From Mesorhizobium shangrilense (GTDB lineage Bacteria > Pseudomonadota > Alphaproteobacteria > Rhizobiales > Rhizobiaceae): DNA of 64,000 nt. The stretch lies in assembly GCF_028826155.1 (NCBI RefSeq), contig NZ_JAQGPN010000003.1:133999-197998 (forward strand), given 5' to 3'. The position numbers and the translations under genes were made by a program. Below are positions 1 through 9,191 of this stretch, piece after piece. The notes beneath the pieces are model-generated. The model saw only the letters and a list, made by a program, of their open reading frames with translations, made no database searches and was not told where the DNA came from. Each line of letters starts with the position of its first letter. The stretch's first letter is position 1.

Positions 1-1
1 C

Positions 2-1420
2 GGCCTTGGCACGCCGGCCGACTACAATGCGCGCCTGCGCTCGCTGATGGACGATGGCGCAACCGCTGTCTCGCTCATTCCCTGCAACTCGGTTTTCCGC
101 GGCTACGACATGGATACGGTCGATGCCGAACTGCTGGGGACGTGCGGCGTCGTCGCCAACAATGTCGACCACATGGAGCGCAGCCTCGAGGGTGTCGATG
201 TCGGCAAGATCTCCTGTGCGATGAACGATCCTTCGCCGTTCACCTTGCTGGCGTTCCTGCTGATCGCGGCGGAGCGGCGCGGCACCGACTGGCGGACCAT
301 CACCGGCACCTCGAACCAGAGCGACTACATTTCCCACTTCGTCGCAAACCACATGTTCTACCGGCTGTCGCTGCCGGGCGCGCGCCGCGTCCTGCTCGAC
401 CACATCGCCTATTGCAAGCAGTTCGTGCCGCGCTGGAACCCGATGTCGGTGGTCGGCCAGCACATGCAGCAGGCCGGCGCCACGCCAGCCGAAGCGATGG
501 CCTTCACCCTGTCGACCGCTATCCAGAACGCCGAGGATTGCATTGCTCGGGGTATGCAGCCGGATGATTTCCTGCCGCGCTTCACCTTCTTCTTCGACAT
601 ATCGCTCAATTTCTTCGAGGAGATCGCCAAGTTCCGCGCGGGGCGACGCATCTGGTCGCGCATCACCAAGGATCGGTTGGGCGCCAAGGATCCCCGCTCG
701 CGCCGGTTCAAGTTCCACGGGCAGACCTCCGGCGTCGACCTGACGCGGCAGCAGCCCCTCAACAACATCTCGCGTGTCACCGTACAGGCGATGGCGGGCA
801 TCTTCGGCGGCCTGCAGTCGCTGCATACAGATGCCTATGACGAGGCGCTCGCCTGCCCGAGCGAGTTCGGCGCCCGCATCGCGGTGGCGACGCAGAATAT
901 CCTGCGTGAGGAATCGCACCTGACCGACGTGATCGATCCGCTCGGCGGATCCTTCTATGTCGAGGCGCTCACCGACCAGATGGAAGAGAAGATCCTGTCC
1001 ATCATGAAAATCGTCGACGACGCCGGCGGCATGTACAAGGCCGTCGAGAGCGGGCTGGTGCAGCGCATGCTGGGCGCCTCCGCGCAGCGCTTCCAGAACC
1101 GGGTCGATTCCGGCGAGCAGATCGTGGTCGGCGTCAACGCCTACAAGGTGGATGAAGACGCCAGCGCCCACACCATCGTCGAGCGCCCCGATCCCGCTGC
1201 CATGCAGGCGCATATGGATGGCTTTACGGCATGGAAGCGCGAGCGTTCCGCCGTCGAGGTGGACAAGGCGCTCGATCACCTGACCCGTACGGCAGAAGAC
1301 CCGTCCGGCAACCTGTTCGGGGCCATCGTCGATGGCGCGCGGGCCAACCTGACCCATGGCGAGATCTGCGAGCGCCTGCGCCGCGATCTCGGCTTCGGCC
1401 AGCCGCTGACGATCGTCTGA
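2..1420 (+). CDS. B12-dependent acyl-CoA mutase, large (catalytic) subunit, 5' truncated by window edge
   Basis: The frame is open from base 2, so the true start lies upstream; 472 residues are visible. The protein has the methylmalonyl-CoA mutase TIM-barrel signatures: a segment near visible residues 120-160 reading [11 protein letters not shown], the block [14 protein letters not shown], the block [20 protein letters not shown], and [12 protein letters not shown]. These enzymes rearrange the carbon skeleton of acyl-CoA thioesters using adenosylcobalamin. The gene ends soon after the barrel and has no C-terminal B12 domain (no DxHxxG motif), so a separate small B12 subunit is expected, as in isobutyryl-CoA and 2-hydroxyisobutyryl-CoA mutases. 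From a remembered alignment, the arginine that binds the substrate carboxylate in methylmalonyl-CoA mutase (Arg207) is alanine here, which argues against methylmalonyl-CoA as substrate. The stop overlaps the next gene by one base (TGATG). Confidence 0.9.
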   Translation, partial: GLGTPADYNARLRSLMDDGATAVSLIPCNSVFRGYDMDTVDAELLGTCGVVANNVDHMERSLEGVDVGKISCAMNDPSPFTLLAFLLIAAERRGTDWRTITGTSNQSDYISHFVANHMFYRLSLPGARRVLLDHIAYCKQFVPRWNPMSVVGQHMQQAGATPAEAMAFTLSTAIQNAEDCIARGMQPDDFLPRFTFFFDISLNFFEEIAKFRAGRRIWSRITKDRLGAKDPRSRRFKFHGQTSGVDLTRQQPLNNISRVTVQAMAGIFGGLQSLHTDAYDEALACPSEFGARIAVATQNILREESHLTDVIDPLGGSFYVEALTDQMEEKILSIMKIVDDAGGMYKAVESGLVQRMLGASAQRFQNRVDSGEQIVVGVNAYKVDEDASAHTIVERPDPAAMQAHMDGFTAWKRERSAVEVDKALDHLTRTAEDPSGNLFGAIVDGARANLTHGEICERLRRDLGFGQPLTIV

Positions 1421-2664
1421 TGGAGGTCCTGGATTTGAGCGGAGCAGGCCTGGTCGCAGCTGTGCTCGATGGCGATCGTCGCGCCATCGCACGCATGCTG
1501 ACGGTGTTCGATGATGCCGGCCCCGGCAGCGCAGAGGCAGCCAGCAAGCTGGCTGCCCATGCCGGGCGCGCCCTGGTGGTCGGTATTACCGGCGTGCCTG
1601 GCGCGGGCAAGTCGACATTGGTCAACGCCTTGCTGGGGGCGTGGCTGGAGCGCGGGCACAAGGTCGCCGTCCTGGCGATAGACCCGTCCAGCCCGATCAC
1701 CGGCGGGGCGGTTCTGGGAGACCGGATCCGCATGGGCGAGCATGGCGCGCATCCGGATGCGTTCATCCGCTCGTTCTCGGCGCGTGGCGAACTGGGCGGC
1801 TTGTCGCGCGCCACCCGGGCGGCGGTCGACTGCCTGGATGCCGCCGGCTTCGACCGGGTGATCGTGGAAACGGTTGGCGCCGGACAATCCGAGACGGCGA
1901 TCACGGCAATGGCCGATACGCGTGTCGTCCTGTGCCCCCCGGGTCTCGGCGACGGCATCCAGGCGATCAAGGCGGGCATCCTGGAAATCGCCGACGTCCT
2001 GGCGATCAGCAAAGGCGATCTGCCGTTCGCCGAGGAGACGGCGCGAGAGATGCGCGAAATGCTGACGCTGCGGCGCACCGCTCCTGAACAGGCCTGGAAA
2101 ACCAGGGTCATGCTGGTCAGCGCGCCGCAGAAGAAAGGCATCGCCGAGTTGATCGAGGCGGTGGAAGAGCACGCCAGGATCAGCGGCCATGGGCAGCGGC
2201 TGAAGACCCCGGCTCTCGGCGCCAGTCTCGCTGTTCCGGCGGACCCGAATGACGCCGAGGCCTGGCGCGCGCGCCTGGCGGCGTTGGCGGAGCGTGACGG
2301 CTTGTGCTCGACCCTCGGCATATCGGTCATAGCTGGCGGACCGGGCCGGGCGGAAGTGACCATGACCGTCGATGCGCGCCACCTCAATTTCAATGGCGGC
2401 TGTCACGGCGGCGCGATCTTCGCACTGGCGGACGCGGCCTTCGGTCTGGCCTCGAACTCCCACGGCGTGCTGGCGTCCGGGATCAATGCGCACGCGACTT
2501 TTCAGGTCGGTGTTCGCCCCGGCGAAAAGTTGATTGCTCGGGCGCACGAATACAGCAGAAGCAAGCGCATCGGCGTCTATCGCGCCGAAGTAGTGCGACA
2601 AGATAGTGAAAATAAAGAGACGCCGGTATCTGCCTTTACAGGGACTGTGTCTATTAAGCAGTAG
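1420..2664 (+). CDS. MeaB-like GTPase fused to PaaI-type hotdog thioesterase
   Basis: 414 residues. The start overlaps the mutase stop as TGATG, which implies coupled translation. Residues 1-260 match MeaB/ArgK G3E GTPases, the chaperones that load and protect B12 mutases: Walker A GITGVPGAGKST at 55-66, AIDPSSPITGGAVLGDRIRM at 86-105 and ETVGAGQSE at 150-158. The guanine-specificity motif, normally NKxD, reads SKGD (197-200). Residues about 280-414 match PaaI thioesterase: ARLAALAERDG, then CHGGAIFALADAAF (328-341) and NSHG, as in E. coli PaaI. PaaI enzymes hydrolyse hydroxylated or aryl acyl-CoA thioesters. MeaB proteins are usually about 300-330 residues without this tail. The fusion suggests a mutase chaperone with a built-in activity that removes dead-end acyl-CoA. 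Both domain calls are firm; the joint role is inference. Confidence 0.88.
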   Translation: MEVLDLSGAGLVAAVLDGDRRAIARMLTVFDDAGPGSAEAASKLAAHAGRALVVGITGVPGAGKSTLVNALLGAWLERGHKVAVLAIDPSSPITGGAVLGDRIRMGEHGAHPDAFIRSFSARGELGGLSRATRAAVDCLDAAGFDRVIVETVGAGQSETAITAMADTRVVLCPPGLGDGIQAIKAGILEIADVLAISKGDLPFAEETAREMREMLTLRRTAPEQAWKTRVMLVSAPQKKGIAELIEAVEEHARISGHGQRLKTPALGASLAVPADPNDAEAWRARLAALAERDGLCSTLGISVIAGGPGRAEVTMTVDARHLNFNGGCHGGAIFALADAAFGLASNSHGVLASGINAHATFQVGVRPGEKLIARAHEYSRSKRIGVYRAEVVRQDSENKETPVSAFTGTVSIKQ

Positions 2665-2710
2665 CTGGAAGATACTGCGAATTGGACTGAAACAAAAATA
2701 ATCAACGAAG

Positions 2711-2729
2711 GACGGAATATTTATCCGTC
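2711..2729 (+). other. small hairpin in the 82-base gap before the ligase gene
   Basis: GACGGA (2711-2716) and TCCGTC (2724-2729) can pair around an AT-rich 7-base loop, followed by TTGATAT. The surrounding gap is AT-rich compared with the genes on both sides. It could be a weak terminator or attenuator between the GTPase gene and the ligase/transporter genes, and a separate promoter may lie here. The stem is short, so this is tentative. Confidence 0.35.
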
Positions 2730-2746
2730 TTGATATAGGGGATACA

Positions 2747-4693
2747 ATGCAGTCCACGTTCCCGCGCCTCTTGCTCGAGCATGCAGCCCGGCGTCCAGCC
2801 GCGCCGGCCATGCGCGAGAAGGCCTACGGCATCTGGCAGACGACCACATGGGCCGAGATGGCTCGCATGGTGGAACAGCTCGCCCATGGGCTGCATGAGG
2901 CGGGCCTCACCCGTGGCGAGCATGTCGTGGTGATCGGCGACAACCGGCCCCGGCTCTACGCCGCCATGCTGGCGGTCCAGGCGCTCGGCGGCGTTCCCGT
3001 GCCCCTCTATCAGGACGCGGTGGCGGACGAGTGGGTCTTCCCCATCAACAACGCCGACGTGCGTTTCGCCATTGTCGAGGACCAGGAGCAGGTCGACAAG
3101 ATCTTCGAGATCTCCGACCGCTGCCCGCAACTGCGCCACCTCTACTATGACGAGCCGCGTGGCTTGCGCAATTATTCGAGCCCCGGGCTCGCCTCGCTGG
3201 CCAGCCTGATGGAGGCCGGGCTTTCCCGCGCCCGGGCCCATCCCGAGTTTTTCAACGCCGAAGTCGAGAAGGGCCAGCCGTCCGACGTCGCCGCCATGTT
3301 CTTCACCTCCGGCACCACCGGCGTGCCGAAAGGCGTGGTCCACACCTATCACGCCCTGATCGACCGCGCCGCGGTGGTGACGAAATTCGACAAGCTGAAC
3401 GAAAACGACGAGGTTCTCGCCTATCTGCCTCCGGCGTGGATCGGCCAGAACATCTTCTCCTATGCGCAATGGCTTGTCGCCGGATACATCGTCAATTGCC
3501 CGGAAGACGCGTCCACGATCGGCATCGACTTCAAGGAAGTCGGCACCACCTATTACTTCGCGCCGCCGCGCGTGTTCGAAGGCATGCTGACCAGCGTCAT
3601 GATCCGCATGGAGGACGCGGGCCGGATCAAGCGCGGCCTCTTCAGCTACTTCATGGATGTTGCGCGCCGCGTCGGCCCAAAGAAGCTCGACGGCGCTGCC
3701 ATCGGCCTCGCCGACCGCCTGCTCTACGGCATCGGCAACGTGCTGGTGTACGGCCCGCTGCGCAACATGCTCGGCATGTCGCGCATGCGCGTCGCCTATA
3801 CGGCCGGTGAGGCCATAGGGCCGGATCTGTTCAGCTTCTATCGCTCGATCGGCATCAACCTCAAGCAGATCTACGGCTCGACCGAGACGGCGGTGTTCGT
3901 CTGCCTGCAGCCGGATCACGAGGTGAAGCTGGATACGGTCGGCGTGCCTTGCGAAGGCGTGTCGATCAGGCTGGCCGACAATGGCGAGGTCCTGGTCAAG
4001 TCGCCGGGCATGTTCAAGGAGTACTACAAGAACCCGGAGGCGACGGCCGACGTGCTGACCGCCGATGGTTGGTATCACACCAGCGACGCCGGCCTCCTCG
4101 ACGGCGCCGGCCACCTCAAGATCATCGACCGCGTCAAGGATGTCGGCCGCCTGAAGGGCGGGCCGCATGACGGCACGATGTTCGCGCCCAAGTATGTCGA
4201 GAACAAACTCAAGTTCTTCTCCTACATCAAGGAGGCCGTGGCCTTCGGCGACCAGCGCGACCGGGTCTGCGTGATGCTTAACATCGACCTGGAGGCTGTC
4301 GGCAACTGGGCCGAGCGCCGCAACATTCCCTACACCGGCTACTCCGACCTCGCCCAGAAGCGGGAGGTCTATGACCTCGCCCGCGAGTGCATCGAAAAGG
4401 TCAACCGGGATCTGAGCCGGGACGAGTTGCTCGCCGGCAACCAGATCAGCCGGTTTCTGGTGCTGACCAAGGAACTGGATGCCGACGACGGCGAACTCAC
4501 GCGCACCAACAAGGTCCGGCGCGGCTTCATCGGGGAGCGCTACCACGAGCTGGTGGACGCGCTCTATGCGGGAAAGTCGGAGCAGTACATTTCGATGCAG
4601 ATCAAGTTTGAAGACGGCCGCACCGGCAACATCAGCGCCAACATCAGGATCGACGATGTCGCCACCTATGCCCCGGCAAAGGTGGCCGCATGA
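2747..4693 (+). CDS. AMP-forming acyl-CoA ligase (long-chain/aromatic type)
   Basis: 648 residues, ANL superfamily. The ATP-binding P-loop TSGTTGVPKG is at 187-196, followed by the adenine-site segment YGSTET and the hinge region IDRVKDVGRLKGG. The C-terminal LTRTNKVRR carries the usual late lysine. These enzymes activate a carboxylate with ATP to an acyl-AMP and then to the CoA thioester. The length and the FAPKYVENKLKFFSYIKEAVAFGD region match the long-chain subfamily, which is also often found beside branched-chain-type ABC importers used for aromatic or other carboxylic acids. The last codons overlap the following ATPase gene (ATGA at 4690), so import and activation are co-expressed. The substrate cannot be read from sequence. 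Confidence 0.9.
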   Translation: MQSTFPRLLLEHAARRPAAPAMREKAYGIWQTTTWAEMARMVEQLAHGLHEAGLTRGEHVVVIGDNRPRLYAAMLAVQALGGVPVPLYQDAVADEWVFPINNADVRFAIVEDQEQVDKIFEISDRCPQLRHLYYDEPRGLRNYSSPGLASLASLMEAGLSRARAHPEFFNAEVEKGQPSDVAAMFFTSGTTGVPKGVVHTYHALIDRAAVVTKFDKLNENDEVLAYLPPAWIGQNIFSYAQWLVAGYIVNCPEDASTIGIDFKEVGTTYYFAPPRVFEGMLTSVMIRMEDAGRIKRGLFSYFMDVARRVGPKKLDGAAIGLADRLLYGIGNVLVYGPLRNMLGMSRMRVAYTAGEAIGPDLFSFYRSIGINLKQIYGSTETAVFVCLQPDHEVKLDTVGVPCEGVSIRLADNGEVLVKSPGMFKEYYKNPEATADVLTADGWYHTSDAGLLDGAGHLKIIDRVKDVGRLKGGPHDGTMFAPKYVENKLKFFSYIKEAVAFGDQRDRVCVMLNIDLEAVGNWAERRNIPYTGYSDLAQKREVYDLARECIEKVNRDLSRDELLAGNQISRFLVLTKELDADDGELTRTNKVRRGFIGERYHELVDALYAGKSEQYISMQIKFEDGRTGNISANIRIDDVATYAPAKVAA

Positions 4694-5544
4694 GCTACAT
4701 CAGCCCGGTCAACCGAGCCGACCAGCCCGCCGGCGCCTTCCTGGCGCCGCGGGAGACCGGCCTCGGCAAGAGAATTGGCGACGTCATCCTGGACGTCAGG
4801 AACATCAGCCTGCGGTTCGGCGGGGTGAAGGCCCTGACCGACATCTCCTTTGACGTGCGCGAGCACGAGGTGCGCGCCATCATCGGGCCGAACGGCGCCG
4901 GCAAGAGCTCGATGCTCAATTGCATCAATGGCGTCTACGCCCCGCAGGAAGGGACGATCACCTTTCGCGGCCAGACCTTCAAGCACATGAACAGCCGTGC
5001 AGTCGCCGAGATGGGCATCGCGCGGACCTTCCAGAATCTCGCTCTGTTCAAGGGAATGAGCGTGATCGAGAACATCATGACCGGCCGCAACCTGTTCATG
5101 AAGAGCAACCTGCTTCTCCAGGCGCTGCGCCTGGGGCCGGCAGGGCGCGAAGAGGTTCGCCACCGCGCCTTTGTCGAACACATCATCGACTTCCTTGAAA
5201 TCCAGCAGCATCGCAACACGCCGGTCGGTCAGTTGCCCTACGGCCTGCAGAAGCGGGTCGATCTCGGCCGCGCCCTGGCCATGGAGCCCAGGATGCTGCT
5301 CCTGGACGAGCCGATGGCCGGCATGAATGTCGAAGAGAAGCAGGACATGTGCCGCTTCATCCTCGACGTCAATGACGAGTTCGGAACCACCGTGGTGCTG
5401 ATCGAACACGACATGGGGGTGGTGATGGACATCTCCGACCGGGTGGTCGTGCTCGACTACGGCAAGAAGATCGGTGACGGAACCCCCGATGAAATCCGCA
5501 ACAATGAAGATGTGATCGCCGCCTACCTGGGAAACAGTCACTGA
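4690..5544 (+). CDS. branched-chain-type ABC importer ATPase (LivG-like)
   Basis: 284 residues. Walker A GPNGAGKSS is at 66-74, and Walker B LLLDEP is followed by MAGMN. The ABC signature is LPYGLQKR rather than LSGGQ, a variant common in this LivG subgroup. The protein has an unusual N-terminal extension of about 33 residues before the ATPase core; alternative internal starts are possible, but the ATGA overlap with the ligase stop supports this one. It energises uptake together with the second ATPase at 9192-10001. Neighbours are the permeases at 5561 and 6547. Confidence 0.92.
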   Translation: MSYISPVNRADQPAGAFLAPRETGLGKRIGDVILDVRNISLRFGGVKALTDISFDVREHEVRAIIGPNGAGKSSMLNCINGVYAPQEGTITFRGQTFKHMNSRAVAEMGIARTFQNLALFKGMSVIENIMTGRNLFMKSNLLLQALRLGPAGREEVRHRAFVEHIIDFLEIQQHRNTPVGQLPYGLQKRVDLGRALAMEPRMLLLDEPMAGMNVEEKQDMCRFILDVNDEFGTTVVLIEHDMGVVMDISDRVVVLDYGKKIGDGTPDEIRNNEDVIAAYLGNSH

Positions 5545-5560
5545 CGGTGAGGGAGTAGAC

Positions 5561-6490
5561 GTGGGTTTTTTTCTCGAAGCGCTGTTTGCCGGCCTGATGT
5601 CGGGCGTGCTCTATTCCCTGGTCGCGCTCGGCTTCGTGCTGATCCTCAAGACCTCGGGAGTCTTCAACTTCGCGCAAGGCGCCATGGTGCTGTTTGCGGC
5701 GCTTGCGATGGCGCGCGTTGCCGAGTGGCTGCCCCAATGGCTGGGCTTTGAAAGCCTGCTTCTGGCCAACATCGTCGCCTTCGCCATTGCCGGCGCCATC
5801 ATGTGCGTGGTGGCGTGGCTGGTGGAGCGGCTCGTCCTTCGCCATCTGGTCAACCAGAGCGACGCCACGCTGCTGATGGCGACGCTCGGCATTGCCTATT
5901 TCCTCGATGGGCTGGGGCAGACCGCTTTCGGCAGCGGCATCTATTCGATCGATGTCGGCATGCCCAAGGACCCGATCTTCGTGCTGGAATCCGTCTTTCC
6001 GGGCGGCATACTGCTCAACAAGGAAGACCTGATCGCTACCGTCATCGCTTCGGCCCTGGTGGGCCTGCTCACCCTGTTCTTCATGAAGACGTCGACCGGC
6101 CGGGCGCTGCGCGCGGTGGCCGACGACCACCAGGCGGCACAGTCGATCGGCATTCCGCTCAATCGCATCTGGGTCATCGTCTGGTGCGTAGCCGGCGTGG
6201 TCGCACTCGTCGCCGGCGTGATCTGGGGCTCCAAGCTCGGCGTGCAGTTCTCGCTGTCGACGGTCGCGCTGCGGGCGCTGCCGGTGATCATCCTCGGCGG
6301 GCTGACCTCCATCCCCGGCGCCATCGTCGGCGGACTGATCATCGGGGTAGGAGAAAAGCTCTCCGAACTCTACCTCGGCCCGATGATCGGCGGCGGCATC
6401 GAGATCTGGTTCGCCTATGTGCTGGCCTTGGTCTTCCTGCTGTTTCGTCCGCAGGGGCTCTTCGGCGAAAAGATCATCGACCGCGTCTGA
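5561..6490 (+). CDS. branched-chain-type ABC importer permease (LivH-like)
   Basis: 309 residues. It starts with GTG after a good ribosome-binding site (GAGGGAG). It has the LivH N-terminus GLMSGVLYSLVALGFVLILKTSGVFNFAQGAM, about eight hydrophobic segments, and the conserved ...LPVIILGGLTSIPGAIVGG block. It forms half of the membrane channel with the LivM-like protein downstream. Confidence 0.92.
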   Translation: MGFFLEALFAGLMSGVLYSLVALGFVLILKTSGVFNFAQGAMVLFAALAMARVAEWLPQWLGFESLLLANIVAFAIAGAIMCVVAWLVERLVLRHLVNQSDATLLMATLGIAYFLDGLGQTAFGSGIYSIDVGMPKDPIFVLESVFPGGILLNKEDLIATVIASALVGLLTLFFMKTSTGRALRAVADDHQAAQSIGIPLNRIWVIVWCVAGVVALVAGVIWGSKLGVQFSLSTVALRALPVIILGGLTSIPGAIVGGLIIGVGEKLSELYLGPMIGGGIEIWFAYVLALVFLLFRPQGLFGEKIIDRV

Positions 6491-6546
6491 ACTCTACTGC
6501 TGCATCCGCGGCGAGCCCGTGCCCGCCACAAGGACAGGGAAATCGA

Positions 6547-7623
6547 ATGTTCTACAGAGAAAACGGTCAGCTCAAGACCTCCTATGAGGCCGACCAGCAG
6601 ATTTTCCCGATTGCGCAGGACCGGTGGGCGATCGTCGGTCTGGTCGCCTTCGCCATCGTCGGCGTGCCGCTGCTGGCCGATGAATACACCTTCAGCGCCA
6701 TTCTCATCCCGTTCCTGATCCTGTCCCTGGCGGCGCTCGGCGTGAACATACTGGTGGGCTATTGCGGGCAGATCTCCATGGGATCGGGCGCCTTCATGGC
6801 CGTCGGCGCCTACGCAGCCTACAACACGCTGGTGCGGGTCGACGGCATGCCGTTGCTGCTGGCGCTGCTCTCGGGCGGCTTCTTCGCCACGGTCGTCGGC
6901 ATGTTCTTCGGCATTCCCAGCCTGCGGGTCAAAGGCCTCTACCTAGCCGTGGCGACGCTTGCCGCGCAGTTCCTGTCCGACTGGGCGTTCCTGCGGATTC
7001 CATGGTTCACCAACTATTCGACGTCCGGCTCGGTGATGGTGTCGGAGCTGCAGATGTTCGGCTGGCGCATCGACACCGCCGTGGAGAAGTATCTCTTCTG
7101 CCTCGGCTTTCTCATCGTGTTCGCCGTCCTGGCCAAGAACCTCGTGCGCAGCGCGATCGGGCGCGAGTGGATGGCCGTGCGCGACATGGATGTCGCCGCC
7201 GCCGTCATCGGCATTCGCATCACCTACGCCAAGCTCAGCGCATTCGCCGTCAGTTCCTTCATCATCGGCGTGGCCGGGGCGCTGTGGGGTTTCGTGCATC
7301 TGGGCGCATGGGAACCGGCGGCCTTCGGCCTGGACCGCTCTTTCCAGCTGCTCTTCATCGTCATCATCGGCGGCATGGGCTCGATCATGGGCAGCTTCTT
7401 CGGCGCCGCCTTCATCGTGGTGTTGCCGATCGCCTTGAGCCAGGCGCTTCCCGCACTGGGCAGCCTTGCCGGCATCGCGGTCTCGACGGCTGCCGTCTCG
7501 CATGCCGAGTTCATGATCTTCGGCGCGCTCATCGTGTGGTTCCTGATCGTGGAGCCGCATGGCCTCGCCAGGCTTTGGAGCACAGGCAAGCAGAAGCTGC
7601 GCCTATGGCCGTTTCCACACTGA
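6547..7623 (+). CDS. branched-chain-type ABC importer permease (LivM-like)
   Basis: 358 residues. ATG is preceded by GGGA and lies 56 bases after the LivH-like gene. The LivM family hallmarks LGVNILVGYCGQISMGSGAFMAVGAY and the late IIGGMGSIMGSFFGAAF are visible among about nine membrane segments. A soluble N-terminal lead of about 35 residues precedes the first membrane span. It partners the LivH-like permease. Confidence 0.92.
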   Translation: MFYRENGQLKTSYEADQQIFPIAQDRWAIVGLVAFAIVGVPLLADEYTFSAILIPFLILSLAALGVNILVGYCGQISMGSGAFMAVGAYAAYNTLVRVDGMPLLLALLSGGFFATVVGMFFGIPSLRVKGLYLAVATLAAQFLSDWAFLRIPWFTNYSTSGSVMVSELQMFGWRIDTAVEKYLFCLGFLIVFAVLAKNLVRSAIGREWMAVRDMDVAAAVIGIRITYAKLSAFAVSSFIIGVAGALWGFVHLGAWEPAAFGLDRSFQLLFIVIIGGMGSIMGSFFGAAFIVVLPIALSQALPALGSLAGIAVSTAAVSHAEFMIFGALIVWFLIVEPHGLARLWSTGKQKLRLWPFPH

Positions 7624-7719
7624 TCCGGGCCGTCCGGCCCGAACGCCAATTCATGACGCGTGAGGCTTCGCAATCACCGGATGGATAGAGCCGGCAAACT
7701 ACTAACGGGAGGAAAGTTT

Positions 7720-9054
7720 ATGAGACTTGGAACTACCCTACTGGCCGCAGCCGTGATGGCCGCGGGCCTGTCGACGTCGCTGACGCCACCGGCATTCGCG
7801 CAGGAGCAGACGCAGTTCTTTCCGCTGCTGGTGTTCCGCACCGGGCCCTATGCGCCGAGCGGCGTGCCATGGGCGAACGGCTTCGTCGACTACTACAAGC
7901 TGGTCAACGCCAGGGGCGGCATCAATGGCGTCAAGGTGGTCTGGGAGGAGTGTGAAACCAGCTACGCGACCGACCGCGGCGTGGAGTGCTACGAGCGCCT
8001 GAAGGGCAAGAACGGCGGCGCCACGCTCTTCCAGACCATGTCCACCGGCATCACCTTCGCGCTGACCGAAAAGGCCCCCGGCGACGGGATCCCGATCCTG
8101 ACGCCCGGCTACGGCCGCAGCGACAGCGCCGACGGCAGCGTCTTCAAGTGGAACTTCCCGCTGACCGGCACGCATGCCGCCTCGGCCGATACGCAGCTGC
8201 AATATGTCGCCAGCCTGGTCGGCGGCCTCGACAAGCTGCAGGGCAAGAAGATCACGCTGCTCTACCACGACAGCCCCTATGGCAAGGAGGCCATTCCGAT
8301 CCTGCAGAAGCGTGCGGAGATGCACGGCTTCGAGCTGACCATGATCCCGGTCACCCATCCGGGCGTGGAGCAGAAATCCGCATGGCTGCAGATCCGCCAG
8401 GGCCGCCCGGACTACGTGCTGCTGTGGGGCTGGGGCGTCATGAACAGCACCGCCCTGAAGGAGGCGCAGGCGACCGGCTACCCGCGCGACAAGATCGTCG
8501 GCGTCTGGCCGTCGGGCTCGGAGGCGGACGCCAAGGGCGTCAACGGCGCCGAAGGCTACAGCGCGGTCCTGCTGCAGCCCGGCTCGAGCAGCGACTCGCA
8601 GGTCGTCAAGGACATCCTTGAACTCGTCCATGCCAAGGGCGAGGGCAGCGGCCCGCAGGAAGAAGTGGGCGAGGCCGTCTACATGCGCGGCGTCGTCAAC
8701 GCCATGCTGTCCGTCGAAGGGGTGCGCGCGGCTCAGGAAAAGTTCGGCGTCGGCAAGACGGCGACGCCCGAACAGGCCCGCTGGGGGTATGAGAACCTCG
8801 ACCTGACCCAGGAGAAGCTCGACGCGCTTGGCTTCCACGACGTGATGCGCGAGGTCAAAACCTCCTGCACCGACCATATGGGGTCTTCCTGGGCGCGCGC
8901 GTATGTCTGGGACGGAGCCAAGTGGAAGCTTGGTTCGGACACGTGGTTCCAGGCGGACATGAGCATCCTCGATCCGCTCGTCAAGGCGTCGGGCGACGCT
9001 TACGCCGCCGAGAAGAAGCTGGAGCGGCGGGGAGCAGACGACTGCCAGTCGTGA
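7720..9054 (+). CDS. periplasmic binding protein of branched-chain-type ABC importer (LivK-like)
   Basis: 444 residues. The start is set by GGGAGGAAA just upstream. A Sec signal peptide spans about residues 1-27 (hydrophobic LLAAAVMAAGLS, cleavage after AFA). The mature part shows the type I periplasmic-binding fold: FPLLVFRTGPYAPSGVPWANGFVDYYKLVNARGGING, then the hinge and ITLLYHDSPYGKEA. It is longer than LivK (about 370 residues) and resembles the binding proteins that accompany AMP-ligase/ABC clusters, so the ligand is probably not a simple branched-chain amino acid. Confidence 0.9.
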   Translation: MRLGTTLLAAAVMAAGLSTSLTPPAFAQEQTQFFPLLVFRTGPYAPSGVPWANGFVDYYKLVNARGGINGVKVVWEECETSYATDRGVECYERLKGKNGGATLFQTMSTGITFALTEKAPGDGIPILTPGYGRSDSADGSVFKWNFPLTGTHAASADTQLQYVASLVGGLDKLQGKKITLLYHDSPYGKEAIPILQKRAEMHGFELTMIPVTHPGVEQKSAWLQIRQGRPDYVLLWGWGVMNSTALKEAQATGYPRDKIVGVWPSGSEADAKGVNGAEGYSAVLLQPGSSSDSQVVKDILELVHAKGEGSGPQEEVGEAVYMRGVVNAMLSVEGVRAAQEKFGVGKTATPEQARWGYENLDLTQEKLDALGFHDVMREVKTSCTDHMGSSWARAYVWDGAKWKLGSDTWFQADMSILDPLVKASGDAYAAEKKLERRGADDCQS

Positions 9055-9106
9055 CCCGGACTAGGCCGACATCTGCCTGAGGCGCCAGCCTTGGGACGAT
9101 CCGGTC

Positions 9107-9132
9107 GCCGGGGCGGTGCAAGCCGCCCCGGC
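9107..9132 (+). other. GC-rich hairpin after the binding-protein gene
   Basis: GCCGGGGCGG (9107-9116) pairs perfectly with CCGCCCCGGC (9123-9132) around a 6-base loop. There is no T run, so it is more likely an RNA-stabilising or partial attenuation structure that raises binding-protein expression over the downstream ATPase than a full terminator. Confidence 0.55.
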
Positions 9133-9191
9133 CGGGACAGCTTCGTTGCCTTCGGGCATCGCCGACAGCCGCAAGCGAATTGAGAAAAGAC

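Noticed and set aside
2..1420. Methylmalonyl-CoA mutase as a specific name
   Set aside because: No fused B12 domain, and the carboxylate-binding arginine appears to be alanine. A general acyl-CoA mutase call is safer.
2702..4546. Antisense frame of 614 codons opposite the acyl-CoA ligase
   Set aside because: The forward frame is a complete ligase with catalytic motifs; the reverse has none.
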